Below, piece after piece: positions 9,965 through 20,730 of a stretch of DNA of 64,000 nucleotides. Position numbers and translations under genes: made by a program. Each line of letters starts with the position of its first letter. The first letter of the stretch is position 1. A model generated the notes under the pieces. The model was not told the origin of the DNA. It did not search any database and saw nothing but the letters and a program-made list of their open reading frames with translations. Origin of the DNA: Atlantibacter sp. RC6 (GTDB lineage: Bacteria; Pseudomonadota; Gammaproteobacteria; Enterobacterales; Enterobacteriaceae); the NCBI RefSeq assembly GCF_014193285.1, contig NZ_JACHZE010000001.1, positions 310,001 to 374,000 on the forward strand, given 5' to 3'.

Positions 9965-10755
9965 TCGGCCGCATCCTTCGCGGCGGCTTTATGACCGCCA
10001 TCTACGCCTATCTGTATATCCCGATCATCATTCTGATCGTCAACTCGTTTAACAGCGCGCGCTTCGGCATCAACTGGCAGGGCTTTACCACCCACTGGTA
10101 TAGCCTGCTGATGAATAACGACAGTCTGTTACAGGCGGCGAAACACTCCCTGACCATGGCGATCTTCTCCGCCACCTTCGCCACGCTCATCGGTTCCCTG
10201 ACCGCCGTGGCGCTCTACCGCTACCGGTTCAGCGGCAAGCCGTTCGTCAGCGGGATGCTGTTTGTGGTGATGATGTCGCCGGATATCGTAATGGCGATTT
10301 CGCTGCTGGTGCTGTTTATGCTGCTCGGCATCCAGCTCGGCTTCTGGTCGCTGCTGTTCTCCCATATCACGTTCTGCCTGCCGTTTGTGGTCGTGACGGT
10401 CTATTCGCGCCTGAAAGGCTTTGATGTGCGGATGCTGGAAGCCGCCCGGGATCTGGGCGCCGGGGAGATCACCATCCTGCGCAAGATCATTCTGCCGCTG
10501 GCGATGCCCGCCGTCGCCGCCGGATGGGTGCTGAGTTTTACCCTGTCGATGGATGACGTAGTGGTGTCGTCATTTGTTACCGGCCCGAGCTATGAAATTT
10601 TGCCGTTGAAGATCTACTCGATGGTGAAAGTCGGCGTATCTCCGGAAGTTAACGCGCTGGCCACCATTCTGCTGGTGCTGTCGTTGGCGCTGGTGATCAC
10701 CAGCCAGTTGATTGCACGCGATAAAACCAAAAGTCTGGCTCGTTCGTCAGGCTAA
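9961..10755 (+). CDS. potC: Spermidine/putrescine ABC transporter permease
   Basis: 264-aa permease, same length as E. coli PotC, with six predicted membrane helices and an EAA loop ([18 protein letters not shown]). It forms the heterodimeric channel with PotB. The start overlaps the potB stop as ATGA, indicating translational coupling. Confidence 0.97.
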   Translation: MIGRILRGGFMTAIYAYLYIPIIILIVNSFNSARFGINWQGFTTHWYSLLMNNDSLLQAAKHSLTMAIFSATFATLIGSLTAVALYRYRFSGKPFVSGMLFVVMMSPDIVMAISLLVLFMLLGIQLGFWSLLFSHITFCLPFVVVTVYSRLKGFDVRMLEAARDLGAGEITILRKIILPLAMPAVAAGWVLSFTLSMDDVVVSSFVTGPSYEILPLKIYSMVKVGVSPEVNALATILLVLSLALVITSQLIARDKTKSLARSSG

Positions 10756-10775
10756 CTAAAACAGGAGACGTAAGA

Positions 10776-11822
10776 GTGAAAAAATGGTCACGCCACCTGC
10801 TTGCCGCCGGTGCATTAGCCCTGGGAATGAGCGCCGCCCACGCGGACGACAGTAAAACCGTCTACTTCTATAACTGGACCGAGTATGTACCGCCGGGCCT
10901 GCTGGAGCAGTTCACCAAAGAGACCGGCATTAAGGTGATTTATTCGACCTACGAGTCGAACGAAACCATGTACGCCAAGCTGAAAACCTATAAAGAAGGG
11001 GCGTACGATCTGGTGGTGCCGTCGACCTATTTTGTCGACAAAATGCGCAAAGAAGGCATGATCCAGAAGATCGACAAAAGCAAACTGACCAACTTCCATA
11101 ACCTCGACCCGGCGATGCTGAACAAGCCGTTCGATCCCAACAATGATTACTCCATCCCGTATATCTGGGGTGCCACGGCAATTGGCGTCAACAGCGAAAG
11201 CATCGATCCGAAAACCGTGACCCGCTGGGCGGATCTGTGGAAACCGGAGTACAAAGGCAGCCTGCTGCTGACCGACGATGCCCGGGAAGTGTTCCAGATG
11301 GCGCTGCTGAAGCTGGGCCTGTCCGGTAACACCACCGATCGCAAACAGATCGAACAGGCTTACCACGAATTGCAGAAGCTGATGCCTAACGTGGCGGCGT
11401 TCAACTCCGATAACCCGGCTAACCCCTATATGGAAGGCGAAGTGAATCTGGGGATGGTGTGGAACGGCTCGGCGTGGGTGGCGCGTCAGGCGGGCACGCC
11501 GCTGCAGATCGTCTGGCCGGAAGAAGGCGGGATTTTCTGGATGGACAGCCTGTCGATCCCCTCCAACGCAAAAAACGTGGATGGCGCGATGCAGCTGATT
11601 AACTTCCTGCTGCGCCCGGACGTGGCGAAACAGGTAGCGGAAACCATCGGTTACCCGACGCCAAACCTTGAAGCACGCAAGCTGCTGAGCAAAGAGGTGT
11701 CCGGCGATAAATCCCTGTATCCGGATCAGGCGACGATTGATAAAGGTGAATGGCAGAACGATGTCGGCGACGCCAGCGCCATTTATGAAGAGTATTACCA
11801 AAAACTGAAAGCGGGCCGTTAA
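10776..11822 (+). CDS. potD: Spermidine/putrescine-binding periplasmic protein
   Basis: 348 aa, with a Sec signal peptide (residues 1-23, cleaved after SAAHA). The mature protein is the two-lobed substrate-binding component that delivers spermidine to PotBC. Conserved family segments include NWTEYVPPGLLEQF near the N-terminus, YDLVVPSTYFV, and the ligand-cleft stretch MVWNGSAW. The start is 20 bases after potC. An intrinsic terminator follows the stop. Confidence 0.97.
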   Translation: MKKWSRHLLAAGALALGMSAAHADDSKTVYFYNWTEYVPPGLLEQFTKETGIKVIYSTYESNETMYAKLKTYKEGAYDLVVPSTYFVDKMRKEGMIQKIDKSKLTNFHNLDPAMLNKPFDPNNDYSIPYIWGATAIGVNSESIDPKTVTRWADLWKPEYKGSLLLTDDAREVFQMALLKLGLSGNTTDRKQIEQAYHELQKLMPNVAAFNSDNPANPYMEGEVNLGMVWNGSAWVARQAGTPLQIVWPEEGGIFWMDSLSIPSNAKNVDGAMQLINFLLRPDVAKQVAETIGYPTPNLEARKLLSKEVSGDKSLYPDQATIDKGEWQNDVGDASAIYEEYYQKLKAGR

Positions 11823-11831
11823 GCGCTTGCC

Positions 11832-11859
11832 AGGCGGAGCGCCCCGCTCCGCCTGCTGT
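11832..11859. terminator. Terminator between potD and cobB
   Basis: A perfect ten-base stem (AGGCGGAGCG / CGCTCCGCCT) with a three-base loop lies at 11832-11854. GCTGTTTT follows on the plus strand. It lies between two convergent genes and probably ends potABCD transcription. Confidence 0.75.
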
Positions 11860-11860
11860 T

Positions 11861-12679
11861 TTACAAACCTTTGAGCAATCGCTCGACAAACTCCGGCACC
11901 ACTTCACTTGCCAGCCCGTAGTGCTTCTCTTCAAATTCGCTGCCGACCTGGCTCGGCTCCAGATTCAGCTCCACGGTATGCGCGCCGTGCAGCCGCGCTT
12001 CGTGGACGAATCCCGCCGCCGGATAAACGTGCCCGGAGGTGCCGATAGCAATAAACACATCCGCCATCGCCAGCGCCTGATAAATCTCGTCCATACCCAA
12101 CGGCATTTCGCCAAACCACACCACATGCGGGCGCAGCGGCGCAGGGAACTGGCAACAGTGGCATTTATCATCGCCGGTAATGTCATGGGTCCACTCGAAG
12201 ATCTGCCCGCTTTGTGAACAGCGCACTTTCAGCAGTTCGCCATGCATATGGATAATGTTGTGGTTGCCCGCCCGCTCATGGAGATTGTCGATATTCTGGG
12301 TAATCAGCAAAAACCGGTCGCCCAGCGCCTGCTCCAGCGCCGCCAGCGCCAGATGGGCGGCGTTGGGTTGGATACCGGGCTGCTGCAACTGGCGGCGACG
12401 GGCGTTGTAAAACGCCTGCACCAGTTGCGGATCGCGGGCAAAGCCTTCCGGCGTCGCCACGTCTTCGACGCGATGCTCTTCCCATAGTCCGTCGGTGGCG
12501 CGAAAGGTGCGGATCCCGGATTCCGCCGAGATCCCCGCGCCGGTTAATACCACTACTCTTGGTTTATCCATCGCTTCGGGTACTCCATTCTGGAAAAATA
12601 ACCGCTGACGCAACCGCTCGCGCAGCCGACGCTTGTTTCTTTTAAACCGCAGTAAACGGTGCTGACGACGCGATAGCAT
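11861..12679 (-). CDS. cobB: NAD-dependent protein deacylase (sirtuin)
   Basis: 272-aa sirtuin. It shows the NAD-binding [14 protein letters not shown], the [11 protein letters not shown] motif, the catalytic histidine in IHMHGEL, and the zinc cysteines (CSQSG ... CHCC). It carries the long basic N-terminal extension also present in E. coli CobB. It removes acetyl and succinyl groups from lysines, for example on acetyl-CoA synthetase. ATG at 12679 is preferred over the GTG six bases upstream, because the GAGGTGG ribosome site overlaps that GTG. Confidence 0.96.
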   Translation of the reverse strand: MLSRRQHRLLRFKRNKRRLRERLRQRLFFQNGVPEAMDKPRVVVLTGAGISAESGIRTFRATDGLWEEHRVEDVATPEGFARDPQLVQAFYNARRRQLQQPGIQPNAAHLALAALEQALGDRFLLITQNIDNLHERAGNHNIIHMHGELLKVRCSQSGQIFEWTHDITGDDKCHCCQFPAPLRPHVVWFGEMPLGMDEIYQALAMADVFIAIGTSGHVYPAAGFVHEARLHGAHTVELNLEPSQVGSEFEEKHYGLASEVVPEFVERLLKGL

Positions 12680-12694
12680 AGCCACCTCAGAAAG

Positions 12695-13606
12695 TTAGTC
12701 CGTTAGATGGAGGAACGCAGCGCCGCGCATTCCTCCGGCATCCCCGTGCCTTGCCGCTTCGATACGCGGCGTCCGGGCGACGGGAAGGAGCGAGCGGGGC
12801 AGACGCGCGCCCAGCGCTTCGGTCAGGTATGAAAAATTCGATAAACCGCCGCCAATCACCACCAGATGCGCATCGACAACCGTCAGCCAGTTGCCGAGAC
12901 AGATAGCCAGCAGGTCGACAAAGCGTTCGACGTGGGCGCGCGCCTTGTCGTCACCGGCATGCCAGCGGGCGATAATTTCCGGGGCCTCCAGTGATTGATG
13001 GTAGAAGTGATGGTACAGCCATGCAAAGCCGCGCCCGGAAAGAAAGGTCTCTGCGCAGCCGTGCTGGCCGCAACCGCAGCGTTTGATCGGGATGTCCCAG
13101 CCGAGCAGCGCCACCGCATCAATGGGCAACCGGGTGTGGCCGAACTCACCGGTAATGTAATTGCGACCGGTCACCGATTTGCCGTCAATCACCAGCCCGC
13201 CGCCGACGCCGGTGCCGAGGATCAACCCCATCACCACCGGATAGCGGCGGAACTCTTCATCCCAGGCTTCCGATAGCGCAAAGCAGTTGGCGTCGTTATC
13301 GATGCGCACATCGCGATCCAACAAACGGCTTAGATCGGCGCGTACCGGATGGCCGGAGGCGGCGGGTAGATTGGCGGCGTACAGCAACCCTTCATCGGTT
13401 TCCGGCATTCCGGGAATGCCGATGCCGACGTGTCCCGCTACGCCGAACTGGGCATCGGCCTGGTTAACCAGCCCGATTATCGCATCCAGAAACGCCGGAT
13501 AGCTGTCGTGGGGCGTGGGGACACGTTTTTCATACTGCAACTGCCGCGCCGCGTCATAGACGCCCAGCGCGATTTTACTGCCGCCGATATCAAAACCGTA
13601 ATACAT
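12695..13606 (-). CDS. nagK: N-acetyl-D-glucosamine kinase
   Basis: 303-aa ROK-family sugar kinase, same length as E. coli NagK. It has the N-terminal phosphate-binding [11 protein letters not shown], the catalytic aspartate region [24 protein letters not shown], and the zinc motif CGCGQHGC of ROK kinases. It phosphorylates GlcNAc released by cell-wall recycling to GlcNAc-6-phosphate. It sits between lolE and cobB in the same direction and is probably cotranscribed with them, with a 15-base gap to each. Confidence 0.96.
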   Translation of the reverse strand: MYYGFDIGGSKIALGVYDAARQLQYEKRVPTPHDSYPAFLDAIIGLVNQADAQFGVAGHVGIGIPGMPETDEGLLYAANLPAASGHPVRADLSRLLDRDVRIDNDANCFALSEAWDEEFRRYPVVMGLILGTGVGGGLVIDGKSVTGRNYITGEFGHTRLPIDAVALLGWDIPIKRCGCGQHGCAETFLSGRGFAWLYHHFYHQSLEAPEIIARWHAGDDKARAHVERFVDLLAICLGNWLTVVDAHLVVIGGGLSNFSYLTEALGARLPRSLLPVARTPRIEAARHGDAGGMRGAAFLHLTD

Positions 13607-13621
13607 CCCTGCCTCCTGTGA

Positions 13622-14866
13622 TTATTGCCCGCTCAGCACCCGCGCCGGATCGATACGGCTGGCGCGCCGCGCCGGATACCAGCTGGCCAACAGGCTCAGC
13701 ACCAGCGCGGTGATCAACACATATACCACATCCATGATGTGAAGTTCTGATGGCAAAAAGTCGATAAAGTAAATATCGCCGGACAGGAAGTGGTGGCCGA
13801 TGAGTTTCTCAATCCACGCGATAATGTTTGTCAGTTGCCAGGAAGCCAGCACGCCGACCACCACGCCGCTGACGCTGCCCACCAGCCCGGCCAACAAACC
13901 GTACCAGACAAAAATGGCGCGGATCAGCCCGTCTTTGGCCCCCAGGGTGCGCAGCACCGCGATATCGCTGCTCTTGTCTTTCACCGCCATCACCAGCGTG
14001 GAAACGATATTGAAGCAGGCGACGCCGATCACCAGCACCATCGCCAGATACATAATGGCGCGGATCATCTGGATATCGCGATACATATAACCATAAGTGC
14101 CAATCCAGCTTTTGATATACACATAGGCGTTGGTCACTTCGCCCGCGTCGCGTACCAGCTTGTTGGCGTTAAACACGTCATTCACTTTAATGGCGATACC
14201 GGTGACGCTGTCGCCCATGTCCAGATACTGCTGGGCATCCTGCATCGGCACCATGGCGAGGCTGTGATCGAGCTGGCCGCTGAGCTGTAAAATACCGGCG
14301 ATTTGCAGGCGCACCCGCTTGGGTTGCAGCAGCTTATTTTCACCGTCGGAGTTGGGGATCATGATCGAGATCCAGTCGCCCTGCTTCACTTTCAGCGCGT
14401 CCGCCACGCCTTTGCCGATAATAATTTGCTGCTGCCCGGCCTTAAAGTTTTGCCAGGCCTGATTCTGAACGTATTTCGGCAACGCGCTCAGGCGGGTTTC
14501 CTGCTCGGGATCGACGCCCTTCACCTGAATCGCCCGCAGGTTGACCCCGCTTTCAATCAGGCCGGTGAAGTTGATATAGGGCGCAGCGGCTTCGATGCCG
14601 GGCACCTTTTCCACCCGCGCCAGCACTTCGGGCCAGCCTTTCCACGGCTGATCCACCGGCTCGATTTCCCCGTGCGGCACCACCGCCAGAATGCGGTTAT
14701 TAAGCTCGCGCTCGAAGCCGTTCATAGCGCTCAGGCCCATGATCAGCACCGCCACGCCCAGCGCGATGCCCAGCGTGGAAATAATGGAAATCAGCGATAC
14801 CATGCCGCTGCGCCGCCGTCCCCGGCTAAAGCGCAGGCCAATCAGTAAGGAAAGTGGGCTCGTCAT
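13622..14866 (-). CDS. lolE: Lipoprotein-releasing ABC transporter permease
   Basis: 414-aa inner-membrane protein with four membrane segments: one at the N-terminus and three after residue 260. A large periplasmic MacB-like domain lies between, followed by a FtsX permease domain. With LolC and LolD it extracts outer-membrane lipoproteins and passes them to LolA. It overlaps lolD by one base (TAATG). Confidence 0.96.
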   Translation of the reverse strand: MTSPLSLLIGLRFSRGRRRSGMVSLISIISTLGIALGVAVLIMGLSAMNGFERELNNRILAVVPHGEIEPVDQPWKGWPEVLARVEKVPGIEAAAPYINFTGLIESGVNLRAIQVKGVDPEQETRLSALPKYVQNQAWQNFKAGQQQIIIGKGVADALKVKQGDWISIMIPNSDGENKLLQPKRVRLQIAGILQLSGQLDHSLAMVPMQDAQQYLDMGDSVTGIAIKVNDVFNANKLVRDAGEVTNAYVYIKSWIGTYGYMYRDIQMIRAIMYLAMVLVIGVACFNIVSTLVMAVKDKSSDIAVLRTLGAKDGLIRAIFVWYGLLAGLVGSVSGVVVGVLASWQLTNIIAWIEKLIGHHFLSGDIYFIDFLPSELHIMDVVYVLITALVLSLLASWYPARRASRIDPARVLSGQ

Positions 14867-15570
14867 TACTGCGCTCCCATCAGGGTCAGTTCGCTGCTGA
14901 GATGCCCGTCGCGCATTTCCAGCTGGCGGCTCATCCGGCGCGCCAGTTGCAGATCGTGGGTCACCACCAGAAACGCGGTGCCCTGCTGCTGATTCAGTTC
15001 GCCTAACAGCGCGAAGATGCTGTCGGCATTGCGGGCGTCAAGGTTGCCGGTGGGCTCGTCCGCCATCACCAGCCGCGGCTTGTTCACCAGCGCGCGGGCA
15101 ATCGCCACGCGCTGGCGCTCGCCGCCGGAAAGCTCGGATGGACGGTGGTTGCTGCGATGCCCCAGCCCGACGGCGTTCAACATCTCCAGCGCCCGCGCCT
15201 GGGTTTCGTCGGTTTTTTTCTTGCCGATCAGCAGCGGCATCGCCACGTTCTCCAGCGCGGTGAAGTCCGGCAGTAGGTGGTGGAACTGGTAGATAAAGCC
15301 CAGCTCGCGGTTGCGCAGCTCTGCCTTTGCGGCGGACGACATGCCGCTCATGGCTTTACCGTTGAAAATCACATCACCAGAGGTTGGCGTATCTAACCCG
15401 CCGAGCAGATGCAACAGGGTACTTTTCCCGGAGCCGGAGCTGCCGACAATCGCCATCATCTCGCCGCTCTGGATCGTGAAACTGACGTTATGCAACACGT
15501 CGGTCTGCACGTTCCCTTCCTGATAGCGTTTGCACAGGTTGTCGCACTGCAACAGGACAGAATTACTCAT
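14866..15570 (-). CDS. lolD: Lipoprotein-releasing ABC transporter ATPase
   Basis: 234-aa ATPase with Walker [11 protein letters not shown]-loop [20 protein letters not shown], signature [10 protein letters not shown] and Walker [13 protein letters not shown]. It drives the LolCE complex from the cytoplasmic face. The gene overlaps lolC by 8 bases and lolE by 1, giving a tightly coupled lolCDE operon. Confidence 0.97.
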   Translation of the reverse strand: MSNSVLLQCDNLCKRYQEGNVQTDVLHNVSFTIQSGEMMAIVGSSGSGKSTLLHLLGGLDTPTSGDVIFNGKAMSGMSSAAKAELRNRELGFIYQFHHLLPDFTALENVAMPLLIGKKKTDETQARALEMLNAVGLGHRSNHRPSELSGGERQRVAIARALVNKPRLVMADEPTGNLDARNADSIFALLGELNQQQGTAFLVVTHDLQLARRMSRQLEMRDGHLSSELTLMGAQ

Positions 15571-16762
15571 AACGTAAAGCCTCAGCGGGTTGAGTGGCGG
15601 CGGCGCGCCAGGACGGATACAGCGTGGATAACAGCGCGATAGCCATGGCGATTAACGCGATGGCAACCACTTGTAACGGTTCGATAGCGACCGGCAGCGC
15701 CGCGCCGTCGAGCAATGCGCCGATAATCGGCATTAAATTATTCAGCTGGCTGGCCAGCAGCGCGCCGAGCAATGCGCCCAACAGCGCGCCGATCACGCCT
15801 GCGCTGGCCCCCTGGACCATAAACACCGCCATGATCTGGCGCGGCGTCAGCCCCTGGGTTTGCAGGATCGCCACTTCACCCTGCTTTTCCATCACCATCA
15901 GGCCAAGCGAGGTAATGATATTGAATGCGGCAACGGCGACGATCAGGCTCAGCAGCAGCCCCATCATGTTTTTTTCCATGCGCACCGCCTGGAACAACTC
16001 GCCCTTGCGCTCGCGCCAGTCTTTCCATTCGGTGCCCGGCGGCAAGGTTTGCTGGCTCAGCACGTCCACTTTCAGCGGTTCGTTGAGCCACAGACGCCAG
16101 CCGGTGATATTCCCCGCCGGGTAGCGCATCAGGCGCGACGCGTCCTGGATATTCACCAGCATCTGGTAGCCGTCCACTTCGCTATTGGCGGCGAAGGTGC
16201 CGATCACGGTAAACAGCCGCTGGCTAGGCAGGCGGCCCATCGGAGTAAACTGGCTGGCAGACGGCACCATCAGGCGCAGTTGATCGCCGCGCTTCACGCC
16301 CAGTTGCCCGGCCAGTTGCTCGCCGAGGATCACCTTATATTGCCCGGCGACCAGATCGGTTTGCTTCACGTTCACCAGATAGGGCGTAAGCGGGTCCTCT
16401 TTAGCCGGATCGATACCCAGCATTACGCCCACCGCCACGCTACGCGGGCTTTGCAGCACCACATCGCCGGTGGTCAGCGACGCGATACGCTTAACGCCCT
16501 GCAATTTAAGGTCTTGTTCGGGGAGCTGTTGCGGATTGATTGAGCCCTTCGGCGTGGTAATCAGCGCCTGCGGCATCAGCCCAAGAATGTTGTTTTGCAG
16601 CTCGCGCTCGAAGCCGTTCATCACTGACAGCACCGTGACCAGCGCCATTACCCCAAGGGTGATGCCAATGGTAGAGAGCCAGGAGACAAATCGACCGAAG
16701 CGGTCTGCTGCGCGGCCCCGCATATAGCGCAGGCCGATAAATAAAGCGACAGGTTGGTACAT
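15563..16762 (-). CDS. lolC: Lipoprotein-releasing ABC transporter permease
   Basis: 399 aa from [17 protein letters not shown], identical in length to E. coli LolC. The frame is open 49 codons upstream but that stretch has no similarity to the family. Same topology as LolE: one N-terminal and three C-terminal membrane helices around a periplasmic domain that recruits LolA. First gene of the lolCDE-nagK-cobB run. Confidence 0.96.
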   Translation of the reverse strand: MYQPVALFIGLRYMRGRAADRFGRFVSWLSTIGITLGVMALVTVLSVMNGFERELQNNILGLMPQALITTPKGSINPQQLPEQDLKLQGVKRIASLTTGDVVLQSPRSVAVGVMLGIDPAKEDPLTPYLVNVKQTDLVAGQYKVILGEQLAGQLGVKRGDQLRLMVPSASQFTPMGRLPSQRLFTVIGTFAANSEVDGYQMLVNIQDASRLMRYPAGNITGWRLWLNEPLKVDVLSQQTLPPGTEWKDWRERKGELFQAVRMEKNMMGLLLSLIVAVAAFNIITSLGLMVMEKQGEVAILQTQGLTPRQIMAVFMVQGASAGVIGALLGALLGALLASQLNNLMPIIGALLDGAALPVAIEPLQVVAIALIAMAIALLSTLYPSWRAAATQPAEALRYE

Positions 16763-17133
16763 GAAATCCATCTGATTGCTTTGCAAAGTAACCCGGGAGT
16801 ATATAAGCCTGCCGGAATCAAGTAAATGAAATACAACGTCTTTTTGTTTCACCGCCGCAGATAAAAACATAGTCAAATCAATCTGATAAACGAGACGGCG
16901 TATAAGCATTGCGCTTTTCAGGCGATTTCACCCTGCGATTTATCCTGAAATCACCACCCTTTTAGCGGTAAAAGTGACAACGTCACATAAACCCCGTTGC
17001 GAAGTTTGTGTTACGCTTTGCTAATACAGACCGATCGCGGATAATAACAACAGTCCGCATTCATCGCGATAACCCATTCTTGCGCCAGACTTTACCGGGT
17101 CGCGGGTCACAACGAGAAACGCTAAAACACGCT
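16763..17133. promoter_or_regulatory. Divergent lolC/mfd intergenic region
   Basis: 371 bases with no convincing gene; E. coli has ycfT in this position and it is absent here. The stretch must hold the lolC and mfd promoters. GTGAC-AAC-GTCAC near 16973 is a short palindrome of unknown meaning. Confidence 0.5.
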
Positions 17134-20100
17134 ATGTCTGAACAATATCGTTATTCCTTGCCCGCCAAACCGGGCGACCAACGTCTACTGGGCGAACTCA
17201 CCGGCGCAGCCTGCGCCACGGAAGTGGCGGAAATGGCGGAACGCCATGCCGGGCCGGTGATCCTGATTGCCCCTGATATGCAAAATGCCCTGCGGCTGCA
17301 CGATGAGATCCGCCAGTTTACCGACAGCATGGTGATGAACCTGGCGGACTGGGAAACCCTGCCTTACGACAGTTTCTCACCCCATCAGGACATTATCTCT
17401 TCCCGCCTCTCAACGCTGTATCAACTGCCCGCCATGCAGCGCGGCGTGCTGATCCTGCCGGTGAATACCTTGATGCAGCGCGTTTGCCCGCACAGTTTCC
17501 TGCACGGCCATGCGCTGGTGATGAAGAAAGGCCAGCAGCTGTCGCGCGACGCGCTGCGCGGCCAACTGGAACAGGCGGGCTATCGCCATGTGGATCAGGT
17601 AATGGAGCATGGCGAATACGCCACGCGCGGCGCCTTGCTCGACCTGTATCCGATGGGCAGCGCCCAGCCCTACCGTCTCGACTTTTTCGATGACGAAATC
17701 GACAGTCTGCGGCTGTTTGATGTTGATACCCAGCGCACGCTGGAAGAAGTCGAAGCCATCAACCTGCTGCCGGCACACGAATTCCCCACCGACAAAGCGG
17801 CGATTGAACTGTTTCGCACCCACTGGCGCGATCGCTTCGAAGTGAAGCGCGACGCTGAACATATTTATCAGCAGGTCAGTAAAGGCACCCTGCCCGCCGG
17901 TATCGAATACTGGCAACCGCTGTTTTTCAGCGAGCCGCTGCCCGCGCTGTTCAGCTATTTCCCGGCGAATACCCTGGTGGTGAATACCGGCGATCTGGAA
18001 ACCAGCGCCCAGCGCTTTTGGGCCGATACCGTGGCGCGGTTCGAGAATCGCGGCGTTGACCCGATGCGCCCGCTGCTGCCGCCAGAACAGCTGTGGCTGC
18101 GTACCGATGAGCTGTTCAGCGAGCTAAAAAACTGGCCGCGCGTGCAGCTTAAAACTGAGGCGCTGCCGGAAAAAGCCGCCAATACCAATCTTGGCTACCA
18201 GCCGCTGCCGGAGCTGTCGGTCAAAGCGCAGCAGAAAGCGCCGCTGGACGATCTGCGTAAATTCCTTGAATCCTTCGACGGCCCGGTGGTGTTTTCGGTC
18301 GAGAGCGAAGGCCGCCGCGAAGCGCTGTCTGAACTGCTGGCGCGTATCAAAGTGGCCCCGAAAAAGCTTTATCGCTTTGACGAGGCCAGCGCTCAGGGCC
18401 GCTACGTGATTTTAGGCTCCGCCGAACGCGGGTTTATCGACACCCGCCGCCAGCGGGCGCTGATTTGCGAAAGCGATCTGCTGGGCGAGCGCGTGGCGCG
18501 CCGCCGCCAGGATAATCGCCGTACTATTAACCCGGATACGCTGATCCGCAACCTGGCGGAGCTGCATCCCGGCCAGCCGGTGGTGCATCTGGAACACGGC
18601 GTGGGCCGCTATGCCGGGATGACCACGCTGGAAGCCGGTGGGATCACTGGCGAATACCTGATTCTGACCTACGCTAACGACGCCAAACTCTACGTGCCGG
18701 TGTCCTCGCTGCATCTGATCAGCCGCTACGCCGGGGGCGCGGAGGAGAACGCGCCGCTGCACAAGCTGGGCAGCGACGCCTGGTCCCGGGCACGGCAAAA
18801 AGCGGCGGAGAAAGTGCGCGACGTGGCGGCGGAGCTGCTGGACATCTACTCGCAACGCGCAGCCAAAGCCGGTTTTGCGTTTAAACACGATCGTGAGCAG
18901 TACCAGTTGTTTTGCGACAGTTTCCCGTTTGAAACCACGCCGGATCAGGCCCAGGCCATTAACGCGGTGCTGAGCGATATGTGCCAGCCGCTGGCGATGG
19001 ATCGGCTGGTATGCGGCGACGTCGGCTTCGGCAAAACCGAAGTAGCGATGCGCGCGGCATTCCTGGCAGTGGAAAACAACAAACAGGTCGCTGTGCTGGT
19101 GCCAACCACCCTGCTGGCCCAGCAGCATTTCGACAATTTCCGCGATCGTTTCGCCAACTGGCCGGTGCGCATTGAAATGCTGTCGCGTTTTCGCAGCGCC
19201 AAAGAGCAGGCGCAGGTGCTGGAACAGGCCGCCGACGGCAAAATTGATATCCTGATTGGCACCCATAAGCTGTTGCAAAGCGATGTGCAGTGGAAAGATT
19301 TGGGCCTGCTGATTGTCGATGAAGAGCACCGCTTCGGGGTACGTCATAAAGAGCGCATCAAAGCGATGCGCGCTGACGTGGATATCCTGACACTCACCGC
19401 CACGCCGATCCCGCGTACCCTGAATATGGCGATGAGCGGCATGCGCGATCTGTCGATTATCGCCACCCCACCGGCGCGCCGCCTGGCGGTGAAAACCTTT
19501 GTGCGCGAGTACGACAGCCTGGTGGTGCGCGAGGCTATCCTGCGTGAGATCCTGCGCGGCGGCCAGGTTTACTATCTGTATAACGACGTGGAAAACATCC
19601 AGAAAGCCGCCGACCGGCTGGCCACCCTGGTGCCGGAAGCGCGTATCGCCATCGGCCACGGCCAGATGCGTGAGCGCGAACTGGAACGGGTAATGAACGA
19701 TTTCCACCACCAGCGTTTTAACGTGCTGGTGTGCACCACCATTATCGAAACCGGGATCGACATCCCCACCGCCAATACCATCATTATTGAGCGCGCCGAT
19801 CATTTCGGCCTGGCCCAGTTGCACCAACTGCGTGGCCGTGTGGGCCGTTCGCACCACCAGGCCTACGCCTGGCTGCTGACGCCGCATCCCAAAGCCATGA
19901 CCACCGATGCGCAAAAACGCCTTGAAGCCATTGCCTCGCTGGAGGATTTGGGCGCAGGCTTCGCGCTGGCGACTCACGATTTAGAAATCCGCGGCGCGGG
20001 TGAACTGCTCGGCGAAGGCCAGAGCGGGCAGATGGAAACCATCGGCTTCTCGCTGTACATGGAGCTGCTGGAAAACGCGGTGGATGCGCTGAAACAAGGC

Positions 20101-20580
20101 CGCGAGCCGTCGCTGGAGGATCTCACCAGCCAGCAAACCGAGGTAGAGCTGCGGATGCCGTCGCTGTTGCCGGAAGATTTTATCCCCGATGTGAATACCC
20201 GCCTGTCGTTCTATAAGCGCATCGCCAGCGCCAAAAAACCGGCTGAGCTTGACGAAATCAAAGTGGAGCTGATTGACCGTTTCGGCCTGTTGCCGGATGC
20301 GGCGCGCAATCTGCTGGATATCGCCCGGCTGCGCCAGCAGGCGCAGAAAATGGGCATTCGTAAGATTGAAGCCCACGATAAGGGCGGCGTGATTGAGTTT
20401 GCCGAGAAGAACCATGTCGATCCGGTCTGGTTGATCGGTTTACTGCAAAAGTCGCCGCAACATTTCCGTCTCGATGGCCCGACGCGCCTGAAGTTTTTCC
20501 AGGATCTCAACGAGCGTAAAACCCGGATGGATTGGGTGACGCAATTTATGACCCAGGTACAGGAAAACGCAGTGGCATAA
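17134..20580 (+). CDS. mfd: Transcription-repair coupling factor
   Basis: 1148 aa from MSEQYRYSLPAKPGD, the same length as E. coli Mfd. It has a UvrB-like N-terminal module, the RNA-polymerase-interaction domain around residues 475-545 (VVHLEHGVGRYAGM), and a RecG-like translocase with Walker A GDVGFGKTE, DEEH box and the motif VI region QLRGRVGRSHHQAYAW. The C-terminal TRCF domain follows. It displaces stalled RNA polymerase at lesions and recruits UvrA. The in-frame start at 17008 was rejected for lack of family similarity. Confidence 0.98.
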   Translation: MSEQYRYSLPAKPGDQRLLGELTGAACATEVAEMAERHAGPVILIAPDMQNALRLHDEIRQFTDSMVMNLADWETLPYDSFSPHQDIISSRLSTLYQLPAMQRGVLILPVNTLMQRVCPHSFLHGHALVMKKGQQLSRDALRGQLEQAGYRHVDQVMEHGEYATRGALLDLYPMGSAQPYRLDFFDDEIDSLRLFDVDTQRTLEEVEAINLLPAHEFPTDKAAIELFRTHWRDRFEVKRDAEHIYQQVSKGTLPAGIEYWQPLFFSEPLPALFSYFPANTLVVNTGDLETSAQRFWADTVARFENRGVDPMRPLLPPEQLWLRTDELFSELKNWPRVQLKTEALPEKAANTNLGYQPLPELSVKAQQKAPLDDLRKFLESFDGPVVFSVESEGRREALSELLARIKVAPKKLYRFDEASAQGRYVILGSAERGFIDTRRQRALICESDLLGERVARRRQDNRRTINPDTLIRNLAELHPGQPVVHLEHGVGRYAGMTTLEAGGITGEYLILTYANDAKLYVPVSSLHLISRYAGGAEENAPLHKLGSDAWSRARQKAAEKVRDVAAELLDIYSQRAAKAGFAFKHDREQYQLFCDSFPFETTPDQAQAINAVLSDMCQPLAMDRLVCGDVGFGKTEVAMRAAFLAVENNKQVAVLVPTTLLAQQHFDNFRDRFANWPVRIEMLSRFRSAKEQAQVLEQAADGKIDILIGTHKLLQSDVQWKDLGLLIVDEEHRFGVRHKERIKAMRADVDILTLTATPIPRTLNMAMSGMRDLSIIATPPARRLAVKTFVREYDSLVVREAILREILRGGQVYYLYNDVENIQKAADRLATLVPEARIAIGHGQMRERELERVMNDFHHQRFNVLVCTTIIETGIDIPTANTIIIERADHFGLAQLHQLRGRVGRSHHQAYAWLLTPHPKAMTTDAQKRLEAIASLEDLGAGFALATHDLEIRGAGELLGEGQSGQMETIGFSLYMELLENAVDALKQGREPSLEDLTSQQTEVELRMPSLLPEDFIPDVNTRLSFYKRIASAKKPAELDEIKVELIDRFGLLPDAARNLLDIARLRQQAQKMGIRKIEAHDKGGVIEFAEKNHVDPVWLIGLLQKSPQHFRLDGPTRLKFFQDLNERKTRMDWVTQFMTQVQENAVA

Positions 20581-20587
20581 CCGACAC

Positions 20588-20615
20588 AGGCCTGGCGCAA
20601 CGTCAGGCCTGGGTT
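20588..20615 (+). terminator. Possible terminator after mfd
   Basis: A seven-base stem AGGCCTG / CAGGCCT (20588-20610) lies 8 bases after the mfd stop. The following GGGTTATT is a poor T-run, so the call is tentative. Confidence 0.45.
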
Positions 20616-20730
20616 ATTCAGGTGAATAATTTACAAAATATTTCAATCCTCCAGGATTTCCCTGGACGGCGCTGGTCATACTTCCCTCTTCTGCCCACTA
20701 CAAATCCTTAACAATCATAGGGTTATTAAT

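Noticed and set aside
10815..11801. 328-codon open frame antisense to potD
   Set aside because: Shadow of a well-supported conserved gene; composition is biased and no family is recognisable.
18412..19977. 521-codon open frame on the minus strand
   Set aside because: It lies wholly antisense to mfd, which is intact and highly conserved. The predicted protein is rich in His, Arg and Gln, typical of a shadow frame in GC-rich sequence.
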